From Gracilariopsis chorda (taxonomy: Eukaryota > Rhodophyta > Florideophyceae > Gracilariales > Gracilariaceae): 35,027 bases of DNA. This document shows, piece by piece, positions 1 to 9,623 of this stretch. Below the pieces are notes generated by a model. The model was not told the DNA's origin. It saw only the letters and a program-made list of their open reading frames with translations, and ran no database searches. Where the stretch lies: the NCBI GenBank assembly GCA_003194525.1, contig NBIV01000416.1, positions 1 through 35,027 of the forward strand, read 5' to 3'. Position numbers and translations under genes: made by a program. The number at the start of each line of letters is the position of its first letter. Position 1 is the first letter of the stretch.

Positions 1-271
1 CACCAAGTAGAAAGACAGAAATGCGGGATCACCCTCTTTCCCTTTACGAATCGTGAAAGAGACAGCTACCGCTCTCAGTAAAATGCAGCGTGGCATGGAG
101 CTGCAATGAGGATATCGGATTTGCAACTTCTGCCCTCTGTGCGTAAATTTGTTCACAAACCCCAAATCATAACATTAGTAGTAAGAGTGATGATCGAGTG
201 GAAAGAACAAACTGTTATTAAACCAGGCTTATAATACAACAAAGTGCTCAAAAGCTTCAAAACCTTCAAAG

Positions 272-1493
272 CTATGAGAAGAACCCACCCTTATGTCGTT
301 GATTTAGCGCGTCAGCAGCGGCTAACATATCATATGCATCGTCGGCCATTTGTTCTGCTCGTCCGGTAGTTCTTTCCATGTTTTTACCTTGTTCATGAAT
401 ACGGACATGAGTTTCTGAGAACAGATCCTACGTACTCTGTACAGTTCTTGCCTTTTACTTAACGTGAGAAGACTCCGAATCATTCTTAGAGTTCGCCGCG
501 CTGAAACTGAAAGCAGCGGCTGCGACATAAAAAACGATGTATCGAAAAGCCTTGAAGGAGGAAGCGACACCAGCCTCAAAGACAACCTAATCCTTCTTTC
601 TCTTCGCATGAGTGGGTTTGATATATCGCAGATGCGCTAACATTTCTTCCAAGTTACCGGTTGGACCAGTACTGTCATATTCCGTGACGGGAGAACAAAC
701 CAATAGAGCACCAGGCTCTGGGACCTTTCCCTTCGGTGTTGGGCGGGACTCTACACTTCATGCCCCTTATCAAAAGAGTTTCGATGCGGATCTTCCTTCG
801 TACGAGTACGTGGTGGGGCATGTTCGGAGTATCTGCCAGAATGGGTGAAAGTAATGAAAGATTGGAGGCGATCTCAAGCTGTTCATCGGCGGAAGCGCGG
901 TCTGGCTTTCGATTCAAACGTTGATATTCGTGTTTCAGGCCCATTTGCTGTTGCACGAGGCGGTAACGTTATTCCTTTGTGATCCGCAAAAAAGGCTGCC
1001 AAAGACGCTCGCATGGCTTCACTGGCCACCTTTTGATGTTCGGGAGAGCAACAAAGCTCAATATTTGTCATGGGGGACGTGGGCGGGATTAAGTCCGAAG
1101 CGGGGGTGCAACCGGTCTTGGAGGCGGTTGTGGCGAGTGTGGTTTTGGCGGGTCGGTATCAACATAATCAGAGTGAGAATCATCTGAACCTTCAGAAGAA
1201 TCGTATGTAAGATGAATGATGTGTTTGTGATGAGCAGAATACTGAACCGGACGCGCTTCAACAATGGGCTCGTCGTGTGGGCTCAGCGTGGTTTGGAGGA
1301 ACGAGTCGTTTTGTTTCATTGAGAACTGAAGTCATTTGATTCATGATTTGATCCATTTGGCTGCGAAGGCGGTCCCTCTTTGCGCGGCGTTGGGATTTGA
1401 AGGGTCTATAGCAAGCATGTCACATTTGAGATTTTCCCATTATTGACGAAGATGTTCGCAACGCTCGAAAGCGACATTGACGGCGTCGGACAT
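272..1493 (-). pseudogene. SNARE-like coiled-coil protein relic (unit A), tentative
   Basis: Read leftward from an ATG at 1493, the frame opens with MSDAVNAAFERCEHLRQ, meets a TAA, then continues with a charged helical stretch (about 1430-1330) and a Ser/Asp/Pro-rich linker. Further pieces are split over different frames. The last piece (about 395-272) reads HEQGKNMERTTGRAEQM and ends KGGFFS before a TAG. The H-x-QG-x-x-x-RT start and the GG-FS end recall the Qb helix of SNAP-25/SNAP-33 type SNAREs, which act in vesicle fusion. That family call is inference from a short motif. Internal stops and frame changes occur in all three units, so this is not an intact gene, although unrecognised introns could explain some breaks. 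In A, single-base differences from B near 1270 and 1375 break the frame further. Confidence 0.35.
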
Positions 1494-1904
1494 GGCGACG
1501 ACGGTAAGTTGCGTTTAGTGTGAGAGAGGGGGGCAGGAGGGAGAAAAAAGGAAAGGGAGTGCGCTTGTAGAGTGACGAGAACAGAAGTGAAGGTCAGTTC
1601 CAGAAAGCGGTTTGCGGGTCGCGCGGACGAGGTTGCTGTGCTAGCGCGCTCGTCAGCTGTGTATCTTCTTCCATACAACGCGCGTGTGACGTGGCCTGAG
1701 GTGCGGTGCAGGCTACCCTTGCGATGGCACCACGTTTCCCGCCACGTGGACAGGTGGGGCGCGGTTGCACAACAAAATCTCAGCACGTCACGCTCAACAA
1801 AAGAATCCTCTTGGAAGATGCATCGGACGCGCAGCGCACCAGCAGCACGCGTCCACTGCGCCAGCATCACCATCGCCGTCTTCAACTTTGCCTACCAGAG
1901 CTTC
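1494..1904. other. Divergent intergenic region (unit A)
   Basis: This lies between the 5' ends of the leftward SNARE-like relic and the rightward PGM2 relic, so it is the former shared promoter region. Frames exist on both strands but are not kept in unit B. No TATA box or other element could be identified with confidence. Confidence 0.4.
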
Positions 1905-3990
1905 ATAGGCAAATCTGAATTCCATGACCCTCCGTGTCTCTATTCCTCGCCACACCCTCAGCCTGATGAGGCACAGACGGATCCTACTCCCGCTCGCCGC
2001 CTTCCTTACCGCCGTCTTCACAACCGCCTGTGCACCGCCCTCTCCCTTGCAATGCGCTGTAGCCACCCTGGCACAGAGCGACCCTAGTCCCTCCCGCAAT
2101 ATGCGCACTGGGCCGCGACCGAATCGCCATGGATCCGGATCGACAACACGTCAACAAGTGAACTAAATGCTCTCCACTGCCTATGCTCCCCCGCGAGCCA
2201 TCCGTCTGCCTGTCGCCCTCGACCAAACCCACCGTCTTCGATTCGGTACAGAGGGCTTACACGCAGCCGTCGGGCCAGGATATGACCGTCTCAATTGTCT
2301 AGTCCTTTCTGCGGCGCAGGCGCTGGCAAGGATCTCCAATCCTATTTCGCGCGTCTTTGTCGTCAGTCATAACACCAAAACGGATTCCACAAAGTTTGCG
2401 GTGCTCATTGCAGACGTTTTTAGGATCCATGGAGCGCAAGACCAGCTTTTCTCCAGACCGTTTCCCACGCCATCTATCGCCTTGGCAGTACGAAGCCTTC
2501 AAGCTGCGCTGAGTTTTGTGCGTTACAGCCAGTCATAACCCGTCACAGGACAACTGGCTCAAAGTTTTCTGGAGCGACGGCATTCAAATTCGACCTGATG
2601 TGTAGAGCAACCTGTCAAACACTGCTCACGCCTTGTAAAACAAGTACGCCATATCTGACCATGATCTACCACCACTACCAGATCCCATAACCAAATTACT
2701 GAACAGTACTTTTTCGGCGATTACCGCTGCTTTATATAAGCTTCTGCTTGATGTCAGTCCTCCACGCATGGTATAAACCGCTTGACACGGCGTCGGCACC
2801 CCGTTAATCGCCGAAATCTTTCGACGCTTTCAACTTCCACGTTCGTGCCGGTTGAGGAACAATATACACCAGACCCAGCCTTTCCAACGCTACCGTTTCC
2901 CAATCCAGAGGAAAACGGTGCTCTGGACCTTGACGTTGAAACTTCAAAACGATGCAATGCTCCAATTGTGGTTGCGAATGATCCTGATGCCGGTCTCTAG
3001 GGGCTGCCGAAATTTCAGCCATAGGTCGCTGTGTATATTCACTGGTTATGAAATCGCACTGTTGCTGGCTGATTACTTGACAACCACATACACGATGATC
3101 TTACGCAATGTGCTGTCGTCGCCAGAACAGCTTCTTTCAATGTTCTCGCCTGTATGGGCAAAAAGAAAGGTTTCGTCTTCAGGGAAGCATTCACGGGATT
3201 CAATGTAGATCAACAAGGTAACCTTGGACCTTGAAGAAGAGAGAAAGACGCCCAATTTGGCCAATGAAGAAGCATTCGGCTATAATATCACAGGAAACAT
3301 CGTTTGTGATAAAGACTGTTTTGCTGCGGCCATGATGGCCCAGCTGATAGTCATTATATACGAAGAGAAGAATGCGATAGGCGAGCGCATACAAGAGTTG
3401 CTTATGGAGTACGGTATTAATTTTTCCAGCAACGGTTATTACCGCTTGACTGACTCTTGAACTAAGGCATTAGAAATATTCGACTCGGCCAGGGAAAAAG
3501 GACTACCCAATAAACTCGGCAGTGCTGTAGTGAAGTCTGTCTGGGATCTGACGTATGGCAGGGAGACAGCTGAGCCAAGTAGCAAAGCTCTCCTACCAGC
3601 AGATACCTCTTCAAAATTCTTGACTTTTAGGTGCGCGAAGACAAACAGCGATGACGAAGATTGTACTCTCATTATTCATTCGCGCGGAAGCGGTACTGGT
3701 AAGTTCACTTAGATCTTCACGGGTTTGATTTCAGTGCACCTGGCATTGATCTGGCCAGGACCCCTGCAACGTACCGTTGTTGAGAAAGGAATGGGAATTT
3801 TCTCCCCAGCATAGCGGAAGATGCTGTCAGTAGCTTTTCCTCAAGCGGAAACTGACGAGACATCACGTGTTTTGTTGTTTGTCCATCGCACAGAGCCGAA
3901 AATCAATACTACACAGAGCTCCGGACTACGACCGAAGAGCACAAGAGTGGATCAGCTGAGCGATTCTTGAATCATGCCGTACGAGAGGCG
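1905..3990 (+). pseudogene. PGM2: PGM2-type phosphohexomutase relic (unit A)
   Basis: The fragments, in order, match the alpha-D-phosphohexomutase family of PGM2 (phosphoglucomutase-2/phosphopentomutase), which interconverts sugar 1- and 6- (or 5-) phosphates in the cytosol. They are MDPDPTTRQQV (2129, one base short of the B reading), RFGTEGLHAAVGPGYDRLN, the catalytic-serine motif TASHNP (2525-2542), a PDPAFPTLPFPNPEENGALD segment ending ANDPDAG where the metal loop normally reads DPDADR, then DLEEERKTPN to YNITGNIVCDKDCFAAA (3224-3460), and RGSGT before an intron. After the intron EPK continues into YYTELR in a shifted frame. The gene is broken by several stops and frameshifts. An extra T at about 2515 puts TASHNP out of frame here, unlike in B. 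The ATG used as a possible start in B is ATA here (1905). The family identity is firm and the ends are approximate. Confidence 0.85.
3699..3893 (+). other. Spliceosomal intron in the PGM2 relic (unit A)
   Basis: The exon reads GGT ACT G, followed by gtaagt at 3699. Sequence ending cgcacag at 3893 precedes AG CCG AAA. Removing these 195 nt joins G and AG into the Glu codon of the conserved SGTEPK phosphate-binding motif of phosphohexomutases. Donor, acceptor and restored motif agree, so this is a genuine intron. It shows the relic came from genomic DNA and not from a reverse-transcribed mRNA. Confidence 0.85.
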
Positions 3991-4181
3991 GTAGGTACGT
4001 CAGGTACTGCGCCCATTAGCAAACCATGTTGTACAAAGATGACCCGTGTTGGTCAAAATGGATCCGTCAACGAGACGGAGAGAGGGGCACAACAGATGAG
4101 TGTAAGTAGTTCGCAAGTACTGGAATCAACAGTTCACTGTATCAGGGCGTCGTCGTAGCCAAGTTGAGAAAGGAAGAATCT

Positions 4182-5210
4182 TTACTCAGTGGTTGTCAAC
4201 TCCCCTATTTCTGCCAGTCTCTTTATCAGGCTTGTGAGCTGTGAATTCAACTCATCAGCAGATGTCCTAATCTTTGCAAAAACCGTGGGAGGTGTATTGT
4301 CTGCAAACCCAGTGGCACTCATCCTCTTTCCTAGGCAGTTGGAGTTTTTACATTGACAGACTGCTTTTCAATCCTCTTCAATTCCTTTTCAAAATCGATC
4401 AAATCAGGCATGGGTATGACGCCCCCGAGATTGTTCCAATGTAAAAATGAAGGGCATTGCCGCCGAAATCTGTTTCAGTAGTGGATCCTCCCACGCCGTC
4501 AATGAGTTTAATCGTCAGTTTCTCAGAATTAACTTTGGTCAGAGAAGTAGCATCCCCTTCTTGGCATCTACATCCGACGCTGGAACGGCGTCAGTTCGAA
4601 TTGAGAGATAAAATTGTCGACCATGGTCCACTTGATACTCTGCTCTAGCATTTCGTATGTAGCGAAACAGAAATTGCATTCTTTCAAAGCGCTCTGTAGC
4701 CTCTTGCTCAATGCTTCCGCCAGATGGACATTACGCAATAATTAGTGCCTGCTGTGCACTGCCTTCTCGCGTGAAGCGATGCCAGATTTCGTTTGTGACA
4801 TGTAGCATCAACGGATGTACAAAACTAAGACATGTATCCATTACGTAGTGTTGTTCAGTTCTGGGGTACAGCCCAACAGCGGAAGAGGGGAGAAAAGAAA
4901 CGGTAGATGGAGGAATGCACTCGAACTGGGATTTAGTGGACAAGAAGGATATATTAGATTACAAAAAGGGTTAAACGGCGTTATATGGTGAGTTAGTGCA
5001 TGGAAATCGAAGCTTTGAACAGTTTGGAGAACTTGCAATCATCTTTCTTAAGCTCTGGCTGGAACTCATCCTCACAAAGGGAGGAAGTCAACCATCCACT
5101 GAAGGCAGACAATTGCTTGCAAAGGAACTTTGAGCAAAACATGTCAGTTAAATCTCTTCGTTGACGTTGTGGATACCGTATTAAGAGTGAACCTTTAACT
5201 TTTTGGATTA
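4182..5210 (-). pseudogene. Valyl-tRNA synthetase C-terminal relic (unit A)
   Basis: Leftward fragments match the end of class I valyl-tRNA synthetase, which charges tRNA-Val. RYPQRQRRDLTDMFCSKF (about 5190-5125) corresponds to the region before the anticodon-binding domain. FDFHALTHHI follows near 5010, then DTCLSFVHPLMLHVTNEIWH (about 4835-4775), IRNARAEYQVDHGRQ (about 4660-4610), and PMPDLIDFEKELKRIEKQ (about 4415-4360). The C-terminal coiled coil runs from SATGFADNTPPTVFAKIR to a TAA at 4182. The pieces lie in different frames with stops between them. The N-terminal catalytic domain with HIGH and KMSKS was not found. The relic is tail-to-tail with the PGM2 relic. Confidence 0.8.
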
Positions 5211-6069
5211 GTGAGTAGTGCTGCACGTGGTGCGTGAGGGTAATGGAATTAGATTTTAGAATAGGCAACGAGTACATCGGAAGACAAACTTGTGACATGG
5301 ACGTAAACTTTGGGTAAACATGCGCAGCACATGGTGTGATGTGGGCGGTTAGTTTGGTAGCGCAAACTACACGGAAGAGCCTTACAAGGGTGAAGCGCGA
5401 GAGACGTTCGAGCGCGGACTAACAGCGTCGAATTGTGCTTGAGAGCTAGACAGCTGCAACATGAAGCGATATCGGAAACGGTCGGCGTTCGTCTTTTGCA
5501 GAGATACGTTTGGCAGCGTTGGAGCTGGTACCGTCCCACTTGGCACGACAGCAGGCTGAAATTCTGCCTACAAAAGCGGGCTGGGGAGGCAAAAGCGGTT
5601 GGAAGCAAATTCACAACTCGCGGCGCGGTCTCTTGGAGGGACGGAAATGAGACTGTATGTGCAAGCAGTGCGCGGTACGCTGCTGCGTACAAGGGTAGCG
5701 CTTATTTATTTGATAATTTGTATGGCACACAAGCTGTGATGCAATGGCTAAAGGGTTAGACGTCTACCTTTCGTCGCCGGAGAGGGCGACTGCGGACAAG
5801 CGCTGTAATCCGCCGTGGTGGCCTGTGGCCGCCGCGACGCTGAAGCGCCAATGAGAGGCGCGCATGGCGGCCGCATCGCACCCGCGTCACGACGCGCCGC
5901 GCACATGCGCACATGCGCAGCTGCGCAGCCGCCGAAGCGACCGCAGCAACAGAACAGCCCTTCACACGTGCTCACCATCGCGGAAATCCAAAGCTTCATT
6001 CTTAGCCCCAAAAACCAACACCCAAAAATGAAAATACCCAAACAACCTCCCGCCCTTTGAGCGCAGCTG
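5211..6069. other. No recognised gene; GC/CpG-rich from about 5760 (unit A)
   Basis: A + strand frame near 5480-5590 reads AEIRLAALELVPSHLARQQA and looks coding, but I do not recognise it. From about 5760 the sequence turns clearly GC- and CpG-rich. It includes an 8-bp tandem motif (gcgcacat, about 5899-5928) and a perfect 14-bp palindrome at 5914-5927 (tgcgcagctgcgca). This is the left edge of a compositional island that carries the 6070-6861 frame. Confidence 0.4.
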
Positions 6070-6861
6070 TTATCTACCACTCCATGGCACGGAGTCCGTG
6101 CGTCTCACGAGAGCTACCGATCGCTCGCCTTGACGCGCAGTTCTGGGCATCACAGTAATGCGCGTAGATCCGTCGGGCATGGAGCCCTGACACCTCGGCT
6201 CCGCGGTGCGTTTCGCCTCGCGTTCCTCCTTGGCGCGTTCCTTGTCGCGAATGCGCGTGTCAATCATCTCCGCCAGCGTCGCAAAGTCATCCGGTACGGG
6301 CTCACCCGCCTTCCTCATGGCGTTCACAACGCGACAACGATTGATCACAATGTACAATTTCTGCTTTCGGCGCAAGTTGCCGTCCCAACGGTAGCCGATC
6401 GCCGCCTTGAACCTCGGCGCCCCTAAAAACTCAAACGTCTTTCCGACTGTGCGGCGCTTCTCCAGCAGTCTGTAGTCATTCACACGACGACCGTCTCCTT
6501 TGCAATGATCGCGCAGCGGCACACCGTCCGGAGCACCGGTTCCATGCAAATACATGTCTACCACAGCCTCCCAGTCATTCAGATTGGCTTCGTCCACATG
6601 GGCGGACGTGGAGCCGTGGCTGCGGGTACGCACGTTATGCAATCCATCTTCGCCACCCTCACACTCGCTGGAGTTGGATGTGGGCATTGTGCGTGCGGAC
6701 GGACGGCTGCGTTTGCAGGGTTGTTCCGTCAGTGGCGAAGACCGAGGTAGAGAGGGCACGGACGCCAATGTACCGAGGGCCTGTGGAGGCCGCTGTTCAG
6801 GGGCGTATTGGAGGGTTGGAGCACGGTGAGACGTGCGGCCAGCCGGATGCACAGGCGCCAC
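6070..6861 (-). CDS. Uninterrupted 263-codon frame, weakly GCR1_C-like DNA-binding protein (unit A)
   Basis: This is the longest frame that is open in both full units. Residues 1-90 are Pro/Ser/Arg-rich and disordered-looking. Residues 95-185 look folded, with LNDWEAVVDMYLHG, RTVGKTFEFLGAPRFK, IGYRWDGNLRRKQKLY and INRCR. Residues 195-220 are a highly charged helix (RIRDKERAKEEREAKR). The order Trp, aromatic block, RRK-x-LY-x-x-I resembles the GCR1_C-type DNA-binding domain found in yeast Gcr1 and in Crypton transposases, but this is a weak eye-based match. Codon 1 as given is GTG. The frame is open upstream to about 7030 without an ATG, and the first ATG is Met59 (6687), so the true 5' end may be in an upstream exon, perhaps the Pro-rich repeat frame. 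B has a few substitutions and no indel. Confidence 0.5.
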   Translation of the reverse strand: MAPVHPAGRTSHRAPTLQYAPEQRPPQALGTLASVPSLPRSSPLTEQPCKRSRPSARTMPTSNSSECEGGEDGLHNVRTRSHGSTSAHVDEANLNDWEAVVDMYLHGTGAPDGVPLRDHCKGDGRRVNDYRLLEKRRTVGKTFEFLGAPRFKAAIGYRWDGNLRRKQKLYIVINRCRVVNAMRKAGEPVPDDFATLAEMIDTRIRDKERAKEEREAKRTAEPRCQGSMPDGSTRITVMPRTARQGERSVALVRRTDSVPWSGR

Positions 6862-6956
6862 GGGCGGTATCGGGTTAACTGGCGCGGGGGCAGGGGCTCT
6901 ATTGCCCGACTGTGGGCAGGACGTGACTCGAGTTAAGCCCTCTCCGTCAGCAAAGG

Positions 6957-7361
6957 TTAGATTGACGGTGCAGCTGGAGTGAAAGTTGAAGGTGTCTGTG
7001 TGTAAGGAAACGAAGAAAGAAGAACTTGTTTGTCAGCAGCTGGCAAAAAGGAGGTAGAAAGGGGGTGGGGCGGAGGGATTGGTGAGCCATTGAACATACA
7101 ATAGTTTTGAACATAAGTCTGCACGCCCGTTACTTGAAGTTGAGCAGGCTCACCATTGGGGTGGTCATTATGAGAGACCACTGGCGGCAGATTGCTTGGG
7201 CCTGGCGCCGTTTTGTTCGTCAGGTTCTGCGGAGGGTGCTGCGGAGGGTGCTGCGGAGGGTGCTGCAGCGGGAGCGGGAGCCGCGGCGGGAGCTGCGGGG
7301 GGTGCTTTGGAGAAGGCTGATTATTACGTGAACCGTGGGGGCCGGGGGGAGTCACGTTCAT
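6957..7361 (-). CDS. Pro/Gln/His-rich frame, one copy of the 61-residue repeat (unit A)
   Basis: Opens with a true ATG at 7361. It has a QHPP repeat tract (residues about 30-50), then one copy of the unit that is expanded in B, including HNDHPNGEPAQLQVTGVQTY and FNGSPIPPPHPLSTS, and ends TPAAPSI. In B the equivalent reading is part of a 389-codon frame. A one-base difference near 7350 puts A's upstream part (about 7926-7324) in another frame. It lies just upstream of the 6070-6861 frame on the same strand and could be its 5' exon. No family recognised, and low complexity makes coding status uncertain. Confidence 0.3.
   Translation of the reverse strand: MNVTPPGPHGSRNNQPSPKHPPQLPPRLPLPLQHPPQHPPQHPPQNLTNKTAPGPSNLPPVVSHNDHPNGEPAQLQVTGVQTYVQNYCMFNGSPIPPPHPLSTSFLPAADKQVLLSSFPYTQTPSTFTPAAPSI
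7227..7271. repeat. 12-bp tandem repeat (unit A)
   Basis: Three to four copies of gggtgctgcgga in direct array. Read on the minus strand it encodes the QHPP tract of the Pro-rich frame. B has a degenerate version at about 24957-25010. Confidence 0.8.
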
Positions 7362-8434
7362 TTGTGGGTGCCAAAGGTTGAGCCGTTATTTCTGTTTTTG
7401 GGACGATGGAGGTGCAAGCGGAGTTGGTAATGGGAAGGGTCACAGGTTCTGCCTTTCTTCGTTTTCGAAGAGAGGTAGGGCGGCGAAACAGAGCGGTGCC
7501 GGCGCGCGCTTCCTTAAGTACGGAAGCTGGTGGTGCGAAGGTAGGTGGGCGCCACGTGCGGATGCTGTTTTTCGCGTTAGTTTGGGTGCGGTACCGGAGC
7601 ACGTGGCGGGGGGTGCGCTGTGCGCGGCGCGTTTGTGCCGCCTCCAGGGAGCGTGCGTACAACGCGTGCGAACGGCTCGCTGGAGGGGGGGAGGGGGGGG
7701 AGAGAGTGTCGGTGACGGGGTGTAACTTTTTGAATGGACGGGCGGGCTTTTCCCTCCTCCAACACTTATTTCTGCTGCGTATGTGACAGCGTCGGTTTCC
7801 TACCGGCACTGTCCTTGGCGCGGCTGCCCTCAAGGCGGCGTTTTGACCGCTTTTCGAGCCGGCTGAAAAAGAAAAATGTGATCGCTGCCAGCTGGCGGGA
7901 GAAAGTGACGGCGATTGAAATGCCAAACGGCTCTGTGTTCGATTTCACCTGTGTGTCAGCGCTTTTGGTCGGGTATTGCTGATTATCGACAACGAAGGTA
8001 GCCGCATCGATCGCGCCTGTTCGGTGCATTCTCCCGGAAACATGTAGATACCACGGATTTTGCGCTTTCGGCAATCTCCCTCCGGCAGCCTTGCTTCGGC
8101 CGTACCGCGCTTGTGATGCACCTACGTAGAGATTACAAGACGCGCTGTCTCAAGATTCACGTGACACCCCGCGATCGATCTCTCAACGCGCAACGTGCCA
8201 GGTGGTGGGTTGAGAGGTAGTACCTTGCCACGCACCAACATCACACCCGTCGCATTGCTCCCGTGACCGATATTCACCCTGGCCATCATTGGTAACATGC
8301 CGAACGCTCCAACTCAGCGCGCTCACGTACAATCCGTTTCCGCACCAAATGTACTCCGAAAATGGTAACACTTTCTACTTCAATGCAGACACGTAGTCCT
8401 TCAAGGACGTATGGTTCCTTCCCAACTTGCTCTC
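7362..8434. other. No recognised gene (unit A)
   Basis: GC-rich up to about 7900. The minus strand is open for about 200 codons (7926-7324) and again at 8074-7766. The translations are Arg/Pro/Ser-rich, change frame relative to B, and match nothing I know. They may be an extension of the Pro-rich frame. Confidence 0.35.
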
Positions 8435-8444
8435 GCATTCAAGC
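8435..8444. repeat. Left target-site duplication of the unit A insertion
   Basis: gcattcaagc occurs here and again at 9614-9623. Unit B has it once (within 26165-26176) in an otherwise uninterrupted sequence. Confidence 0.85.
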
Positions 8445-9613
8445 TATCTCGCCTTCATGTTTGTGTCTGCTGTCGTTTCCGACACTAAAAGAGAGTGTCC
8501 GAGCCCTCGCCACTCACTTTCGGCCCTTCAAACATGTTAACATGTACTTGCTACTAGTGGCGAACTGTTCTAACCCACAATGAAGAAATTAGAGAACGGA
8601 ATGTTTACATTAAACAGGAGTACGCTCCTGTTCACTTTCAACGCAGCAAACAACTATACACACAAGACACACACACACACATGAACAAAACATGCAAAAG
8701 TGAAAGTGTCAACACGGTTCTCCCACTACAAGGACTCCAAGTACTCTAGATGCCTTTCTCTTCATATTAGCCTTAGTGAAGATGTGACAACGAGCTGCAG
8801 GTATCTTCTGGCAGATTTCGCGGCAGTGCGGACAGATCCACGTTCCGCTCGCCTTTGCACTTTCAAAGTCCCATTACAACTCTCCGAAGCACGGTCGACA
8901 CACCGCCTTCCGACACTTGCGATACGTATGCAGGTTCGCACAGAAGATATTTTCCGACTTCTGAGTGCGGGCGCAGACGCGACAGAAGCGCGACGGACCG
9001 CGCAGCAACGGAGAGAGAGGAGGTGAGCGTGGCTTCTTTCTTAACGGTGGAGTTAGTGGAATTGGCAGCGATGGTTGAGGCGCCAGATGCACTTGTAGGA
9101 GCGTTGGTGGCGCCTGAAGCGGTGCTTGAGATGGGGGGGCTAGTGGCACGGCGGCAGTCAGCGGTGACGGCGATGTGGTGCTGAGATAGGCGGTGGCGTG
9201 CAGGTGCGGAGTAGGCGGTGGGGGAGGAGGGGCAGGCGTACGGCAACGACACGCGATCCACACGATTGCGGCCACAGAATCTTTGTCCCGCGAAGGCGGC
9301 TGCCTTTCGGACGGCAGAGGGAAGAGAGAGGATACAGAAACGTCCTGCTCACGCACGAGGGCTAGGTCAGCCTCCGTGAACACAAGCCAAGGCAACCAAG
9401 CTTGCGTGGGCGGCATATCTAGAGGAAGAGTGTTGTCGGCGATGTGGGTGACGTTTAAGGCGGCGGGGCGGAATGGGACGGTGGAGTTGGCGGAGAGCGC
9501 GTGGGTGTGAGAGTGGGGAGGGGTATGGGGCGCGATGTGGAGAGTTTCGGGCGGACGTCAAGCTGGCGACGAGCGTGCTTTAAGAAGGCAGTGCGAACGA
9601 GCGCGCGCCCGGT
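8445..9613. mobile_element. Unclassified insertion private to unit A
   Basis: Unit B runs straight from ...tctcgcattcaagc into ctcgtttggtgatc, where A has 1,179 extra bases including one copy of a 10-bp direct repeat. A clean insertion with a 9-10 bp duplication is typical of DNA transposition (Mutator-like elements make 9-11 bp duplications, as general knowledge). The ends, tatctcgcc and gcgcgcccggt, are not obvious inverted repeats, and no poly-A tail is seen, so the class is unknown. It contains a (CA)n run at 8666-8681 and a minus-strand frame with a Cys cluster. It may be an internally deleted or non-autonomous copy. Confidence 0.75.
8874..9416 (-). CDS. Pro-rich protein with C-terminal Cys cluster, inside the insertion
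   Basis: 180 codons from ATG 9416. The frame stays open upstream to about 9555 with coding-like sequence (STVPFRPAALNVTHIADNTL). A folded-looking N-terminal part (PPTQAWLPWLVFTEADLALV, then DKDSVAAIVWIACRC) is followed by a long Pro/Ala/Leu-rich linker. The last 35 residues hold CRVC, a Cys about 11 residues later, and KCRKAVCRPC, a possible zinc-binding cluster. I do not recognise the family. It is wholly within the transposed segment, so it may be a fragment of an element protein or of a captured host gene. Confidence 0.4.
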   Translation of the reverse strand: MPPTQAWLPWLVFTEADLALVREQDVSVSSLFPLPSERQPPSRDKDSVAAIVWIACRCRTPAPPPPPPTPHLHATAYLSTTSPSPLTAAVPLAPPSQAPLQAPPTLLQVHLAPQPSLPIPLTPPLRKKPRSPPLSPLLRGPSRFCRVCARTQKSENIFCANLHTYRKCRKAVCRPCFGEL

Positions 9614-9623
9614 GCATTCAAGC
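9614..9623. repeat. Right target-site duplication of the unit A insertion
   Basis: Second copy of gcattcaagc. After it A resumes collinearity with B (ctcgtttggtgatc). Confidence 0.85.

Noticed and set aside
1572..2087. A 171-codon + frame in unit A
   Set aside because: It overlaps the intergenic and PGM2 5' region, its composition is random-like, and it is not maintained in unit B.
5249..5692. A 147-codon minus frame upstream of the valyl-tRNA synthetase relic
   Set aside because: I looked for HIGH/KMSKS and other class I motifs in it and found none. The translation is Cys/Ser/Leu-rich and uncharacteristic, so it was not added to the synthetase relic.
8666..8681. (CA)n run in the insertion as a retroposon tail
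   Set aside because: It is internal to the insertion and not at either end, so it does not mark a retroposition tail.
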